DNA from: CAIUSP01 sp964594365
Lineage (GTDB): Bacteria > Actinomycetota > Thermoleophilia > Solirubrobacterales > 70-9
Reading direction: 5' to 3'
Length of the DNA stretch: 64,000 bases
Assembly (NCBI GenBank): GCA_964594365.1
Contig: CAZQMB010000008.1
Location: 1 to 64,000 of the forward strand
The first letter of the stretch is position 1, and each line of letters begins with the position of its first letter. This document shows positions 1 through 7,535 of this stretch, piece by piece. Both the position numbers and the translations under genes were made by a program. The notes beneath the pieces were generated by a model. The model was given only the letters and a program-made list of their open reading frames with translations. It was not told where the DNA came from and made no database searches.

Positions 1-55
1 GACCCTTGCCGTTCTGACCCTTGCCGTCCTGACCCTTGCCGTTCTGACCCTTGCC
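1..55. repeat. 15-bp tandem repeat inside the secreted-protein gene
   Basis: The unit gacccttgccgttct occurs at 1-15, 16-30 (one T-to-C change), 31-45 and partly at 46-55. It encodes the KGQNG / KGQDG peptide repeat on the minus strand and runs off the window edge. The unit is in frame, so copy number could vary without breaking the gene. Confidence 0.9.
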
Positions 56-181
56 CGGGCGATCGACCTTCGGGCCCTTGCCGACGTCATCAGCGCCCTG
101 CCTGGCAGAGGCGGTTCCTACCGATGCGATCGACAGTGCTGCGACTGCAACCACCACAGTCTTTCCAAGTCTCTTCTTCAT
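1..181 (-). CDS. Secreted Lys/Gly/Gln-repeat protein (3' part outside window)
   Basis: The minus-strand frame opens with ATG at 181, preceded by a strong AAGGAGG ribosome binding site. Residues 1-27 form a typical signal peptide: KKR start, an Ala/Val-rich core, and an ASA cleavage site. After a short linker the protein enters a KGQ(N/D)G repeat with three full units and part of a fourth before the window edge. The gene continues beyond base 1, so its length and C-terminus are unknown. The repeat is low-complexity, hydrophilic and basic, so an exported surface or matrix protein is plausible. No family was recognised. Confidence 0.75.
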   Translation of the reverse strand, partial: MKKRLGKTVVVAVAALSIASVGTASARQGADDVGKGPKVDRPGKGQNGKGQDGKGQNGKG

Positions 182-227
182 CTGTGTTCCCTCCTTGCGG
201 GTGTCGTTCATCTGCTGCTTGAACACG

Positions 228-256
228 AAAAAGGGGCCGAAGGTTACGGCCCCTTT
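228..256 (-). terminator. Rho-independent terminator after the acyl-CoA dehydrogenase
   Basis: A perfect 10-bp stem pairs 230-239 with 247-256 around a 7-nt loop. On the minus strand it is followed by TTTTT. It lies 27 bases downstream of the acyl-CoA dehydrogenase stop, so it should end that transcript before the secreted-protein gene. Confidence 0.85.
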
Positions 257-282
257 CTCGATACGTCGGATTCTTGGCTTCG

Positions 283-1566
283 CTACTCGATACGCATCCC
301 GGAGATGGCTCTCGAGATGACCAGCCTCTGGATCTCCGAGGTGCCCTCGAAGATCGTGTAGATCTTCGCATCGCGATGCATGCGCTCGACCGGATACTCG
401 CGCGAGTAGCCGTTTCCGCCCATGATCTGGATGGCTTTCTCGGTCACGTTCACGGCGACCTCTCCAGCCTTCAGTTTGGACATGGAACCCTCCGCGTTCG
501 CGAATTCCTTGCCCGTCCTGCCCATCCATGCCGCTCGCCAGACGAGCAGCCTGGCGGCGTCGATCTCCAGTTTCATGTCCGCCAGGGTGAAGGCAATCGC
601 CTGGTTCTCGATGATCTTGCGACCGAACTGCTCGCGCTCTTTGGCGTAGTCGAGGGCGTACTCGTAAGCAGCTCTCGCGATGCCGACCGCCTGAGCACCG
701 ACCGTGGGTCGGGTGGTCTCGAAGGTCGCCATCGCGGCTTGGGAGCGTGACTTCTTCCCCTCCTTGACCCTCGCGATGCGCTCGTCGAGCTTCTCCTTCC
801 CACCGAGCACGCAGTTGCCGGGAATCCGGCAGTCGTCCAGGTGGACGTCGGCTGTGTGGGAAGCACGGATGCCGTGCTTCTTCACCTTTGCCCCCTGCTC
901 GCACCCCTTGGTTCCGGGCGGGATGACGAAGGCGGCGTGGCCCCGCGAGCCGAGCTCACGGTCTACCGACGCGATCACGACGTGGATATCCGCGATACCA
1001 CCGTTCGTGGCCCAAGCCTTCTGACCGTTGAGGACCCACTCGTCGGTTGCCTCGTCGTACTTGGCGGTGGTCCTGACAGCGGAGACATCGGAACCTGCAT
1101 CGGGCTCTGATGAGCAGAAGGCTGCGACCTTCGGTTCGTCGACGCTGCCGTAGCACTGGGGAATCCATTCGCCGATCTGTTCAGGCGTTCCCGAACCGAA
1201 TATCGCCGCCACCGCCAGGTTGGTCCCGAAGATCGCCATTCCGATGCCGGCGTCTCCCCAGAAGAGCTCCTCGTTGACGATCGGCAGGGTCAGTCCGCTC
1301 TCGTCGCTGAAGAACTGACCGAGCGATTCGAACCCGTAGAGTCCGATCTTCGCGGCCTCCTGGACAACGGGCCATGGGAACTCTTCCTTCTCGTCCCACT
1401 CGTGCGCGGCGGGTCTCACGACCTGCTCAGCGAATCCGTGGACCCAGTCCCTGATGTCCAGCTGGTCCTGCGAAAGCTCCATGGAGAAGGTGGTTCCGCC
1501 ACCGTCCCCGTTGCTGGTCGCCTGCTCGATCGCTTCCTCTGTCTTGGTCGTATCTGTGCTGGCCAT
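283..1566 (-). CDS. Acyl-CoA dehydrogenase
   Basis: This is an FAD-dependent acyl-CoA dehydrogenase of 427 residues, which would introduce the alpha-beta double bond and pass electrons to ETF. The order of elements is typical: an N-terminal helical domain after a polar extension of about 28 residues, a middle beta domain (FCSSEPDAGSD, GQKAWATNGG), and a C-terminal helical domain ending in FEGTSEIQRLVISR. The Glu of that motif is the usual catalytic base. The ATG at 1566 follows a GGGGG Shine-Dalgarno-like stretch. A perfect palindrome about 100 bases upstream (1665-1678) is a candidate operator, and a strong terminator follows the gene. Chain-length preference cannot be read from the sequence. 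Confidence 0.93.
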   Translation of the reverse strand: MASTDTTKTEEAIEQATSNGDGGGTTFSMELSQDQLDIRDWVHGFAEQVVRPAAHEWDEKEEFPWPVVQEAAKIGLYGFESLGQFFSDESGLTLPIVNEELFWGDAGIGMAIFGTNLAVAAIFGSGTPEQIGEWIPQCYGSVDEPKVAAFCSSEPDAGSDVSAVRTTAKYDEATDEWVLNGQKAWATNGGIADIHVVIASVDRELGSRGHAAFVIPPGTKGCEQGAKVKKHGIRASHTADVHLDDCRIPGNCVLGGKEKLDERIARVKEGKKSRSQAAMATFETTRPTVGAQAVGIARAAYEYALDYAKEREQFGRKIIENQAIAFTLADMKLEIDAARLLVWRAAWMGRTGKEFANAEGSMSKLKAGEVAVNVTEKAIQIMGGNGYSREYPVERMHRDAKIYTIFEGTSEIQRLVISRAISGMRIE

Positions 1567-1664
1567 CTAAGCCCCCTTTTGTGGTGAACGTCGTCTCCGA
1601 GCGCCGGAGTCAGGGCAGAACGGATGCAGGTCTACGGCGCGAACAGCCGCTTTTTCGGAAAAGT

Positions 1665-1678
1665 TGACTCGCGAGTCA
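1665..1678. promoter_or_regulatory. Palindromic operator, TetR-type, upstream of acyl-CoA dehydrogenase
   Basis: TGACTCGCGAGTCA is a perfect 14-base palindrome. It lies between the ImmA-type gene, whose stop codon it overlaps, and the acyl-CoA dehydrogenase start at 1566. A near copy lies at 59005-59020 in front of the ETF operon. Palindromes of this shape are typical of TetR-family repressors of fatty-acid degradation genes, but no TetR gene lies in the window. Confidence 0.6.
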
Positions 1679-2245
1679 GTTTACCGAAGCGAGCCGTCGT
1701 TTCATGGCTCGCTCGGACGAATCGAAGATCAGGCATAGCTGCTCGAGGTCTCCGGAGCAGGCCCGATGGTGGGCGCGAACCAGATCCGCAGGCATCAGGA
1801 GGGCGGCTGCGAACGCGTTCGCTTCGACCTCCGCAGGGGGGAGTTCGGGTCGATCGGACTCCTCCACGCTCCCGTGTCTGCAGAAGAGTGCCTGCTGTCC
1901 GGTTCGGTGCAGGATCCAGTGGCCGAGTTCATGAGCGATCGTGAAGCGCTTCCGGGGCGGCCACTCCCGAGCCTCGGCGGCATTGACCCAGATTTCCCCG
2001 CGACTGGCCAGCAGCAGCCCCGAGATCGATTGCCCCGGACCGACCTGAGGCGCTCCAGGCGCAGCGGACATGTCCTCCACCTCGCGCACGAGGAGGCCGA
2101 AACAGGAATCGGCGATCTCTTCGATCGGCACAGGAGGCTGCTTGCCGTCCCAAACGTAGTCCGGGACGCCAGCGAGGACCTCGGCCGCCCGTTGCTCGAG
2201 CTCCTCGACTGGCGCAGGGTCCGGACGTGATTCTGTCGTCGTCAC
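1676..2245 (-). CDS. ImmA/IrrE family metallopeptidase
   Basis: The 189-residue protein carries HELGHWILH in its middle, the HExxH zinc site of ImmA/IrrE peptidases (COG2856), with a downstream segment ANAFAAALLMP that is typical of the family. It is cytoplasmic, with no signal peptide. Relatives cleave XRE-type repressors (ImmA on ImmR, IrrE on DdrO). The chosen GTG at 2245 overlaps the TGA of the upstream HTH gene as GTGA, which fixes the start and shows translational coupling. A substrate within its own operon, the HTH protein, is the natural guess. Confidence 0.88.
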   Translation of the reverse strand: MTTTESRPDPAPVEELEQRAAEVLAGVPDYVWDGKQPPVPIEEIADSCFGLLVREVEDMSAAPGAPQVGPGQSISGLLLASRGEIWVNAAEAREWPPRKRFTIAHELGHWILHRTGQQALFCRHGSVEESDRPELPPAEVEANAFAAALLMPADLVRAHHRACSGDLEQLCLIFDSSERAMKRRLASVN

Positions 2246-2910
2246 CCGCCGCCTCCGAGGAATGCCCGGTCGATCTCGTCCCATTCCGAAGCCGGCTTCT
2301 CGATCGGGGGGCTCGCCATCCCGGCCGCATCGCCAGCAGAGGCGGAGTCGAGGTCGCTGACGTAGCGAGGGTCGGGCGCTCCTACCCTGGCCATTGCCAC
2401 CTCGGTGGTGGGCGGTGGCGGTACATCTCCTCCTCGCCTGGCGGCAAGTGACAGCTCTTCTACCGGTACCTCGAAGATCGACCCCAGGCCCTCGAGCACT
2501 CTGGCCGATACCCCGCGCCAGGGGAGGAGTCCCTGCTCCATCTCGTGGTAGTAGCTGGCGACTCTTGGATCGCCAGCGGGAGCATCGAGCCAGGCCGCCA
2601 GGCGCTCGCATACCGTGCTGCGAGTCAGGCGATTGCGTTCACGCAGCCTGGGCAGCAGGATCGGCCACTCCCCGCTTGCGCCGTCCATCGATCGCCAAAG
2701 CCGGTCTGCGATACGTCCGGCCTGAGAGGCCTCGAACGCCGCTGCATCCCATTCCCTCCTGGGCGCGTTCATGAGGTAGCGGTCTATCTTCGCCGCCAAT
2801 TCCTGACGACTCGACTCATCCACCTCGGCGAGGTAATCGAGAGGGGAACCGGCTCTCCCGCCCTCGAAATCCTCGACGTACCTCGCGAAGACGCTGTCGA
2901 CCTGGCTCAC
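2242..2910 (-). CDS. Probable XRE-like HTH regulator between sigma factor and ImmA peptidase
   Basis: The protein has 222 residues. Its centre (roughly residues 95-165) reads like an XRE helix-turn-helix: LRERNRLTRSTV, then a helix, then a conserved-looking segment ending in IFEVPVEEL. The N-terminal part (SPLDYLAEV ... IDRYLMNAPRREW) resembles the acidic helical leader of regulators that pair with sigma factors. The C-terminal 50 residues are Pro/Ala-rich and look disordered. It starts at GTG 2910, overlapping the sigma-factor stop as GTGA, and ends in another GTGA overlap with the peptidase. A role as anti-sigma factor or repressor cleaved by the peptidase is inference. Confidence 0.6.
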   Translation of the reverse strand: MSQVDSVFARYVEDFEGGRAGSPLDYLAEVDESSRQELAAKIDRYLMNAPRREWDAAAFEASQAGRIADRLWRSMDGASGEWPILLPRLRERNRLTRSTVCERLAAWLDAPAGDPRVASYYHEMEQGLLPWRGVSARVLEGLGSIFEVPVEELSLAARRGGDVPPPPTTEVAMARVGAPDPRYVSDLDSASAGDAAGMASPPIEKPASEWDEIDRAFLGGGG

Positions 2911-3596
2911 GACCAATCCTCTCCGAGTTCCTTGCGCACAGCATCCTTGAACCGCTGCCAGATCTTGTGGACGTTCGCCTCGGTCATCTCGTGGGGGTTC
3001 GTGCCGAACTCTTCGTTCACCATATTGGCCGTGTCGCGGGCAGAAAGTCCGTAGAACCCCATCTCGACCGGACCGTACAACTCGACGGTCCGCCTGTGCT
3101 GTGGATCGGGCAGAGCCGTGTGGCACGAGGTGACTATCGACATCATCTCGGCCTCCTCTTGTCCTCCCTCCACCCCGTAAGCGTCTGGAGCCTGCTCGTC
3201 ATCGCCCTGATGCTCTGCCGGCAGGACCTCCTCGCGAAGCTTCAGGCGCTTGTTCTTCTCGGTGCGATCGGCGATCCGCCGCTTGGTGATGGTCTGCAAC
3301 CAGTTGTGGAACTCTCCCAGCGACCGTCCGTCGAAGCTCGACTTCATCGCGCTCATCAATACCTCCCCGACTACGTCATCGACCTGGTCGGGAGGGACCT
3401 TCAGGGCGACGCGTGCGGTGACCAGATCGAAGTAGTGGAATGCCAGCATCCCGATCGCCTGCGTACCCGCATCCCGGTCGGCCGCATTCCGTGCCGCGAC
3501 GACTCGGGCGATCAGCTCCTCGTCGGAGAGCCTGCTGAGTTCGGCATCTGAGAGTGGATCCAGTGAGGGCAACAAGGGGAGGGTAGATGCCCGCAC
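2907..3596 (-). CDS. RNA polymerase sigma factor, sigma-70 (ECF-like)
   Basis: This 229-residue protein has a region-2-like segment (DDVVGEVLMSAM ... FHNWLQTITKRRIADR) around residues 72-115. The C-terminal region-4-like segment (LSARDTANMV ... VHKIWQRFKDAVRKEL) lies at about residues 185-225. No region 1.1 or full region 3 is seen, as in ECF-type factors. It is the first gene of a three-gene minus-strand operon with an HTH protein and an ImmA-type protease, joined by 4-nt overlaps. That suggests the downstream proteins control it. The linker between regions 2 and 4 is long and acidic. Confidence 0.75.
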   Translation of the reverse strand: MRASTLPLLPSLDPLSDAELSRLSDEELIARVVAARNAADRDAGTQAIGMLAFHYFDLVTARVALKVPPDQVDDVVGEVLMSAMKSSFDGRSLGEFHNWLQTITKRRIADRTEKNKRLKLREEVLPAEHQGDDEQAPDAYGVEGGQEEAEMMSIVTSCHTALPDPQHRRTVELYGPVEMGFYGLSARDTANMVNEEFGTNPHEMTEANVHKIWQRFKDAVRKELGEDWS

Positions 3597-3648
3597 GGGT
3601 GAATTTCACTGATTAACGGTTAGGAGGGTTCGGGGCGGTAGCGAAGCC

Positions 3649-3966
3649 ATGTCGCAGGAACTCCTAAAATCGGTGGCCATGAATGAGATGCCGATGAATG
3701 ATGAACTCGGGGAGCCAACCTCCTACTTCGCGCTCGAGAGTGGAACGGATGTGTTCGCTTCAGATGGAGAGAAGGTCGGGACGGTGGCGAGGGTCTTCCG
3801 CGACGAGGCGGCAGACATCTTCGACGGGCTTCAGATCGCGCTGCTCCCACTGGGGCGCAATGTCTATGCAGAGGCCGATCTGGTCGACGAGATCTTCGAG
3901 AGGGGGGTCCTCATGACGATCGACGAGATCGCGGTCCAAGCGCTACCCGATCCAGCAGGTCCGTAA
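3649..3966 (+). CDS. PRC-barrel-like small protein
   Basis: This is a predicted cytoplasmic protein of 105 residues. The central stretch (GTDVFASDGEKVGTVARVF ... VYAEADLVDEIFERGVL) matches the short beta-rich PRC-barrel pattern, in which a GxxVG turn follows a DG. ATGs at 3649 and 3679 are both possible starts. Only a distant AGGAGG (about 20 bases before 3649) supports the first. It is divergent from the sigma operon and followed 13 bases later by the DCC protein. Its function is unknown. Confidence 0.6.
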   Translation: MSQELLKSVAMNEMPMNDELGEPTSYFALESGTDVFASDGEKVGTVARVFRDEAADIFDGLQIALLPLGRNVYAEADLVDEIFERGVLMTIDEIAVQALPDPAGP

Positions 3967-3979
3967 GGGGTAGCCGGCC

Positions 3980-4372
3980 TTGCCGGAAGCAATCCTCCTC
4001 TATGACGGCCGGTGTCGATTCTGCCGATGGTCCGCGGCTCGGGTGCTCGGTTTGGACCGCAGGGGCGAACTGAGGCCAGTCGACCTCCATTCAGCCGAGG
4101 CGGACGACCTGCTCTCAGGTGTCTCGGAACAAGAGCGATTCGGGTCCTGGCATCTGATCATCGCGGGTCAGCGGTACTCGGCGGGTGCGGCGTTCGCTCC
4201 TCTCGCCGGGCTGCTTCCGCTCGGTCGTATTCCAGCGGGTGTCCTCGAGACCTGGCAGGGGCCGGTCGAGCGAGCCTACGGCTTCACCGCCTCTCAGCGG
4301 AGTCGGTTGGGAAGGCTCGTCACCGAAGGGGCAGACCGCAGGGCGACCCGGAGGATCCAGTCCCGCAGCTAG
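3980..4372 (+). CDS. Thiol-disulfide oxidoreductase DCC family (DUF393)
   Basis: The 130-residue protein begins with the family hallmark LYDGRCRFCRW, which contains the paired cysteines that replace a thioredoxin CxxC. Family members are predicted to be small redox proteins, but their partners are largely unknown. Translation starts at TTG 3980, after a GGGG tract. The stop codon TAG shares the palindrome CTAG (4369-4372) with the stop of the converging membrane-protein gene. Confidence 0.85.
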   Translation: MPEAILLYDGRCRFCRWSAARVLGLDRRGELRPVDLHSAEADDLLSGVSEQERFGSWHLIIAGQRYSAGAAFAPLAGLLPLGRIPAGVLETWQGPVERAYGFTASQRSRLGRLVTEGADRRATRRIQSRS

Positions 4373-5721
4373 CTGTCGAGGATTCGCTTCTTCTCGGCAG
4401 CGAATTCCTTGGCCGTGAGGGCGCCGGACTTCTTCAGCTCCTGCAGGCGCTGTATCTCATCGAGGCGGCTTTCGGTGGCCTTGCGTGACCTCCTGCCTCC
4501 GCCGATTCCTTCGGCTCTACGGCGGGTGCTGGCGGTCTTGCCGCGAACGCTCTCCCCGATTCCGGAGATCTTCTTGCTCGCATTCCGCCGCAACTTCTCC
4601 CAGTCGGGACTCTCGGCATCCGGGAATTCCCGGGCGGTCTGCCGCCTGAGGAACTCGAAGCCGATTCCGGCTATCGCTATGACGAGCAGGCAGGACCAGA
4701 GGTGACGGAGTCCTTCTACGGGGGCCCATGCGATCAGCAACGCGATCACTACCACGAAGGCGATCCACGCCACCACGGGTTGGTCGGCCCAAGGAGCCAC
4801 CGCCTCTCGCGCCTTCTTCGCTGCTCCACTGGGACCAGCGAGCCAGCCCCCCGCAATTGCCACGACTCCATAGAAGACGAGTGCCCAACCCTGGTCCGAC
4901 AGCAGACCGGTCACGATGCCCCACGTGTCCGAGGCTGCGGGTTGCAGCGACATGTTGGTGACCAGTTGGCTGACGAGCAGCGATCCGGCGACTGAGCGGA
5001 TCACCAGAGTGAGGATTCCCACCGCGATGAAGGCGATCCCTGTGTTGATCACGGCTCGCCTGCGATTCGCTGCGACGAAGATGTAGAGGGCGAAGAAGAG
5101 GAGAGCCAGCAACGTGAAGAGGATCGAGGTTCCCTTCAGTACCTTGACCGCGGTCTGCGCGCTCTTGAGTTGCTGAGAGTCTGCGAGTTTCAGATTCGCA
5201 GCGTCCGCTGGCAGCTTGTCCTGGAGGTTCGAGATCCCCAAGCGGTCGCCCACGGTCTGAGCGAGAGCGCTCAGATCGAGCGTTACTTGACCGTTGCTTG
5301 CCGAGAGGGCGCCTGTGTCGCCTTCGAGGAAGTCCACCAGGGTCTGATGGGTGGCGCTGTTCGCCTCTGCCCAGACGGACTGGATCGGCGGCTGGGCGAG
5401 CGCTTCGTCAGCACCCTTGACCGCGAGGTTCCGGAGTCCGCCAGCCAGCGCGCCCGAGAGCGGGTCGAGCTGGTCGGGCAGGGCTTTGCTGATCTCCTTC
5501 GACACGTCGACGTTGGCGTAGATCTGATCGACGATGTAGAGCGAGACCTCGCCGCGGACTGTCGGGTTCTGGAGCAGTGCCGTCGAGGTCTCGGTCCACT
5601 GCTGGTTGTCGAGAACCTGGCGCTGGACGTAGACCGCGAGACCCGAAAGGAGCAGGAAGAGGCTTGCGAGTACCAATGCGATGCTGCGGCCGACTTGCTT
5701 CATCTCGTCCAAGTCTTCCAC
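4369..5721 (-). CDS. Multi-pass membrane protein with C-terminal SHOCT domain
   Basis: This protein of 450 residues has one N-terminal membrane helix (about residues 12-32) and a soluble extracytoplasmic region of about 170 residues. Further helices lie near residues 190-300 and 320-355. A basic, Arg/Lys/Gly-rich stretch is followed by a C-terminal SHOCT motif (IQRLQELKKSGALTAKEF). SHOCT domains are short oligomerisation or regulatory tails. The start is GTG 5721 or the ATG at 5703. The N-terminal half resembles other actinobacterial integral-membrane proteins of unknown function. Confidence 0.75.
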   Translation of the reverse strand: MEDLDEMKQVGRSIALVLASLFLLLSGLAVYVQRQVLDNQQWTETSTALLQNPTVRGEVSLYIVDQIYANVDVSKEISKALPDQLDPLSGALAGGLRNLAVKGADEALAQPPIQSVWAEANSATHQTLVDFLEGDTGALSASNGQVTLDLSALAQTVGDRLGISNLQDKLPADAANLKLADSQQLKSAQTAVKVLKGTSILFTLLALLFFALYIFVAANRRRAVINTGIAFIAVGILTLVIRSVAGSLLVSQLVTNMSLQPAASDTWGIVTGLLSDQGWALVFYGVVAIAGGWLAGPSGAAKKAREAVAPWADQPVVAWIAFVVVIALLIAWAPVEGLRHLWSCLLVIAIAGIGFEFLRRQTAREFPDAESPDWEKLRRNASKKISGIGESVRGKTASTRRRAEGIGGGRRSRKATESRLDEIQRLQELKKSGALTAKEFAAEKKRILDS

Positions 5722-5735
5722 TTATCGAGGCGTTA

Positions 5736-5773
5736 CGCCCCGACCTCCATTCGATCGAGGGGAGGTCGGGGCG
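5736..5773. terminator. Long GC-rich hairpin between DoxX and SHOCT genes
   Basis: A perfect 13-bp inverted repeat pairs 5736-5748 with 5761-5773 around a 12-nt loop. It sits 18 bases beyond the DoxX stop on the minus strand and just before the start of the next gene. There is no U-tract, so it is either a U-less terminator or an RNA processing/stability element. Confidence 0.55.
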
Positions 5774-5790
5774 CAGATCACCTCGTCCGA

Positions 5791-6204
5791 TCAGATCCGC
5801 TCGATCAGCGAGTTCGTGACCGTCAGTGGCAGGTCGAGCTGGTTGAACGCCCAGAAGAGCACGAGCGCGCCTCCGGCCAGCGAGACGTTCTTGAAGAACA
5901 TCACCTGTTCGACCTGCTGCATCTGGGGGTCATCGACCTTCCAGAACCGATGCATCGACAGAGTGGTCGGGACGAGGAATACGAGCAGCAGGATTGCCCC
6001 GAGATCCCCCCAGATTCCGGCCGCGACCATGATGCCTCCAGCCAGGATCATGGCTCCGCTGAGCAGGACTCCTGCTCCTGCCGCCGGAATCCCCATCGAC
6101 TCCGCGTAACCCGCCATCGCCTTGCGGTTCGCGAAGTGACCGATTCCCCCCACGATGAATATCGCGGCGAACAGGATCCTTCCGATGAGTAGAACTACGT
6201 CCAC
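5791..6204 (-). CDS. DoxX family membrane protein
   Basis: A 137-residue protein with four predicted membrane helices (residues about 3-22, 45-65, 68-85, 108-128) and the DoxX pattern LIGRILFAAIFIVGGIGHF near the start. It starts at GTG 6204, six bases after AAGGAGG. DoxX/CatD-type proteins often respond to quinones, thiol-reactive compounds or oxidative stress. A perfect palindrome sits 28 bases upstream (6232-6254), and the same core motif precedes the HxlR gene of this window. In Bacillus subtilis the DoxX-like CatD is controlled by the HxlR-family regulators YodB and CatR, so such control is plausible here. Confidence 0.85.
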   Translation of the reverse strand: MDVVLLIGRILFAAIFIVGGIGHFANRKAMAGYAESMGIPAAGAGVLLSGAMILAGGIMVAAGIWGDLGAILLLVFLVPTTLSMHRFWKVDDPQMQQVEQVMFFKNVSLAGGALVLFWAFNQLDLPLTVTNSLIERI

Positions 6205-6231
6205 GTCTTCCTCCTTGCTTTGTTTTATGAA

Positions 6232-6254
6232 GTTACTTACTGAATGTAAGTAAC
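6232..6254. promoter_or_regulatory. Operator-like palindrome upstream of doxX
   Basis: GTTACTTAC and GTAAGTAAC form a perfect 9-bp inverted repeat around TGAAT. It sits 28-50 bases before the DoxX start, where a promoter would be expected. It contains TTACTTACTGAA, which matches sites at 33096 and 35031 at 10 or more of 12 bases. Confidence 0.7.
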
Positions 6255-6276
6255 GAGAGAGAAACCTAGCAGGCCC

Positions 6277-7455
6277 TCAAGCGCTTCGCTTGCCGGTTGG
6301 GCCCTTCTTGCTTCGTGCGCTCACCTTCTTCGCTCCTGCTCGACGCCGCTTCTTCGTTGCTGGCGTCGACTTGGACCGGGAGGATTTCCCCGACGCACGC
6401 GGCTTCTTCCCGGCTGCGAAGGAGACCTGATAGTCACGCCACTCGCTGATCGTGATCTGGATCGCAGCGGCGGTCGGGATCGCGAGTACCGCCCCGATGA
6501 TCCCGAACAGCGCCGTCCCGAACAGCACCGCGACCAGGACGGTGAACGGTTCGATCTTCGATGCGCGCTTCTGTATCTGTGGCTGGATCAGGTAGTTCTC
6601 GATCTGCTGGTAGCCGATCACGAATCCCGCCCAGACGATGGTCGCAAGCGGCCAGTCGACGAACAGGGTGAGCACTCCCACCGCTACTCCGGCGATGCTC
6701 GCACCGACCACCGGGATCAGATCGAAGAAGGCGACGAGCAGAGCCAAGGGGGCCGCGAAAGGAACCCCGAGGATGGTCAGCACGATGAAGGCACTCAGCC
6801 CTGCGAGAGTCGCCTGGAGGATCGCTCCGGCCACGTAGTTCCCCACCGCATCGGCGATCCGCTTCAGGGTTCGTTCGATCCGCTCCGCGTGTTCGGGCCG
6901 CTGTGACTCGACGAACTGTCTCGCCCACCTAGGCCCGCCCGCGACCATGAAGACGCTGAGGACCAAGATGGTCAGACCGGCGAAGATCGAGTTGAAGAAT
7001 CCGACGCCCAGGTCCTTGAGCGTCCCGGCCGCATCGGGCAGGCGGTCGGGCAGATCGTTTGCTCCCTCCTTCAGGTTGGTGACGATCTTGTACTTCTGGT
7101 CGAGTCCCTGCAGCAGCTCGCTCGACTGGACCAGATCCTCCACGTCCCTCGCGTACTCAGGTGCTTCGTTGACGAGGTTCTCCACCTGATCGGCCACGCT
7201 CGGCGTTATTCCCGCGATCAGGCCGAGCGGGATCGCGATGATCAGGATGTAGGTGATCGTGATCGCGATCCCCCTCTTCATGTAGCGGGTGAGGAAGTTG
7301 ACCGGCCCGGCGGCAGCGAGCGCGAGGAAGGCCGCGATGACGAGCCAGCTGATCGGCTTCCTCAGCAGGTACACGAGATAGAGAGCGAGGGCAACCGCGA
7401 CGGCGACCAGTGTCGCCTTCAGAACGGCCTTGCTGGTCGGCCCGTCGGTAGCCAT
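6277..7455 (-). CDS. AI-2E family transporter (permease)
   Basis: The 392-residue protein matches the AI-2E/TqsA/PerM family. It has paired N-terminal helices, a soluble loop (about residues 80-145), then several helices containing IPVVGASIAG and the late GIIGAVLAIPTAA element. The family includes the autoinducer-2 exporter TqsA and Na+/H+ antiporters, so the substrate cannot be assigned. An unusual feature is the tail of about 45 residues, rich in Lys, Arg, Ser and Ala. It would lie in the cytoplasm and could bind nucleic acid or acidic lipids. The next gene is divergent. Confidence 0.88.
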   Translation of the reverse strand: MATDGPTSKAVLKATLVAVAVALALYLVYLLRKPISWLVIAAFLALAAAGPVNFLTRYMKRGIAITITYILIIAIPLGLIAGITPSVADQVENLVNEAPEYARDVEDLVQSSELLQGLDQKYKIVTNLKEGANDLPDRLPDAAGTLKDLGVGFFNSIFAGLTILVLSVFMVAGGPRWARQFVESQRPEHAERIERTLKRIADAVGNYVAGAILQATLAGLSAFIVLTILGVPFAAPLALLVAFFDLIPVVGASIAGVAVGVLTLFVDWPLATIVWAGFVIGYQQIENYLIQPQIQKRASKIEPFTVLVAVLFGTALFGIIGAVLAIPTAAAIQITISEWRDYQVSFAAGKKPRASGKSSRSKSTPATKKRRRAGAKKVSARSKKGPTGKRSA

Positions 7456-7523
7456 GCGGGAACCCTATTCGGCGTGGATGACCCCGAATCCGTCGGCAGC
7501 CCGCACGGGCCCTGTCTGCGCCC

Positions 7524-7529
7524 TATAAA
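7524..7529 (+). promoter_or_regulatory. -10 element of a probably leaderless mRNA
   Basis: TATAAA ends six bases before the ATG at 7536. Transcription would therefore start at or next to the start codon. No ribosome binding site is present. No convincing -35 box is visible. Confidence 0.5.
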
Positions 7530-7535
7530 GCAGTC

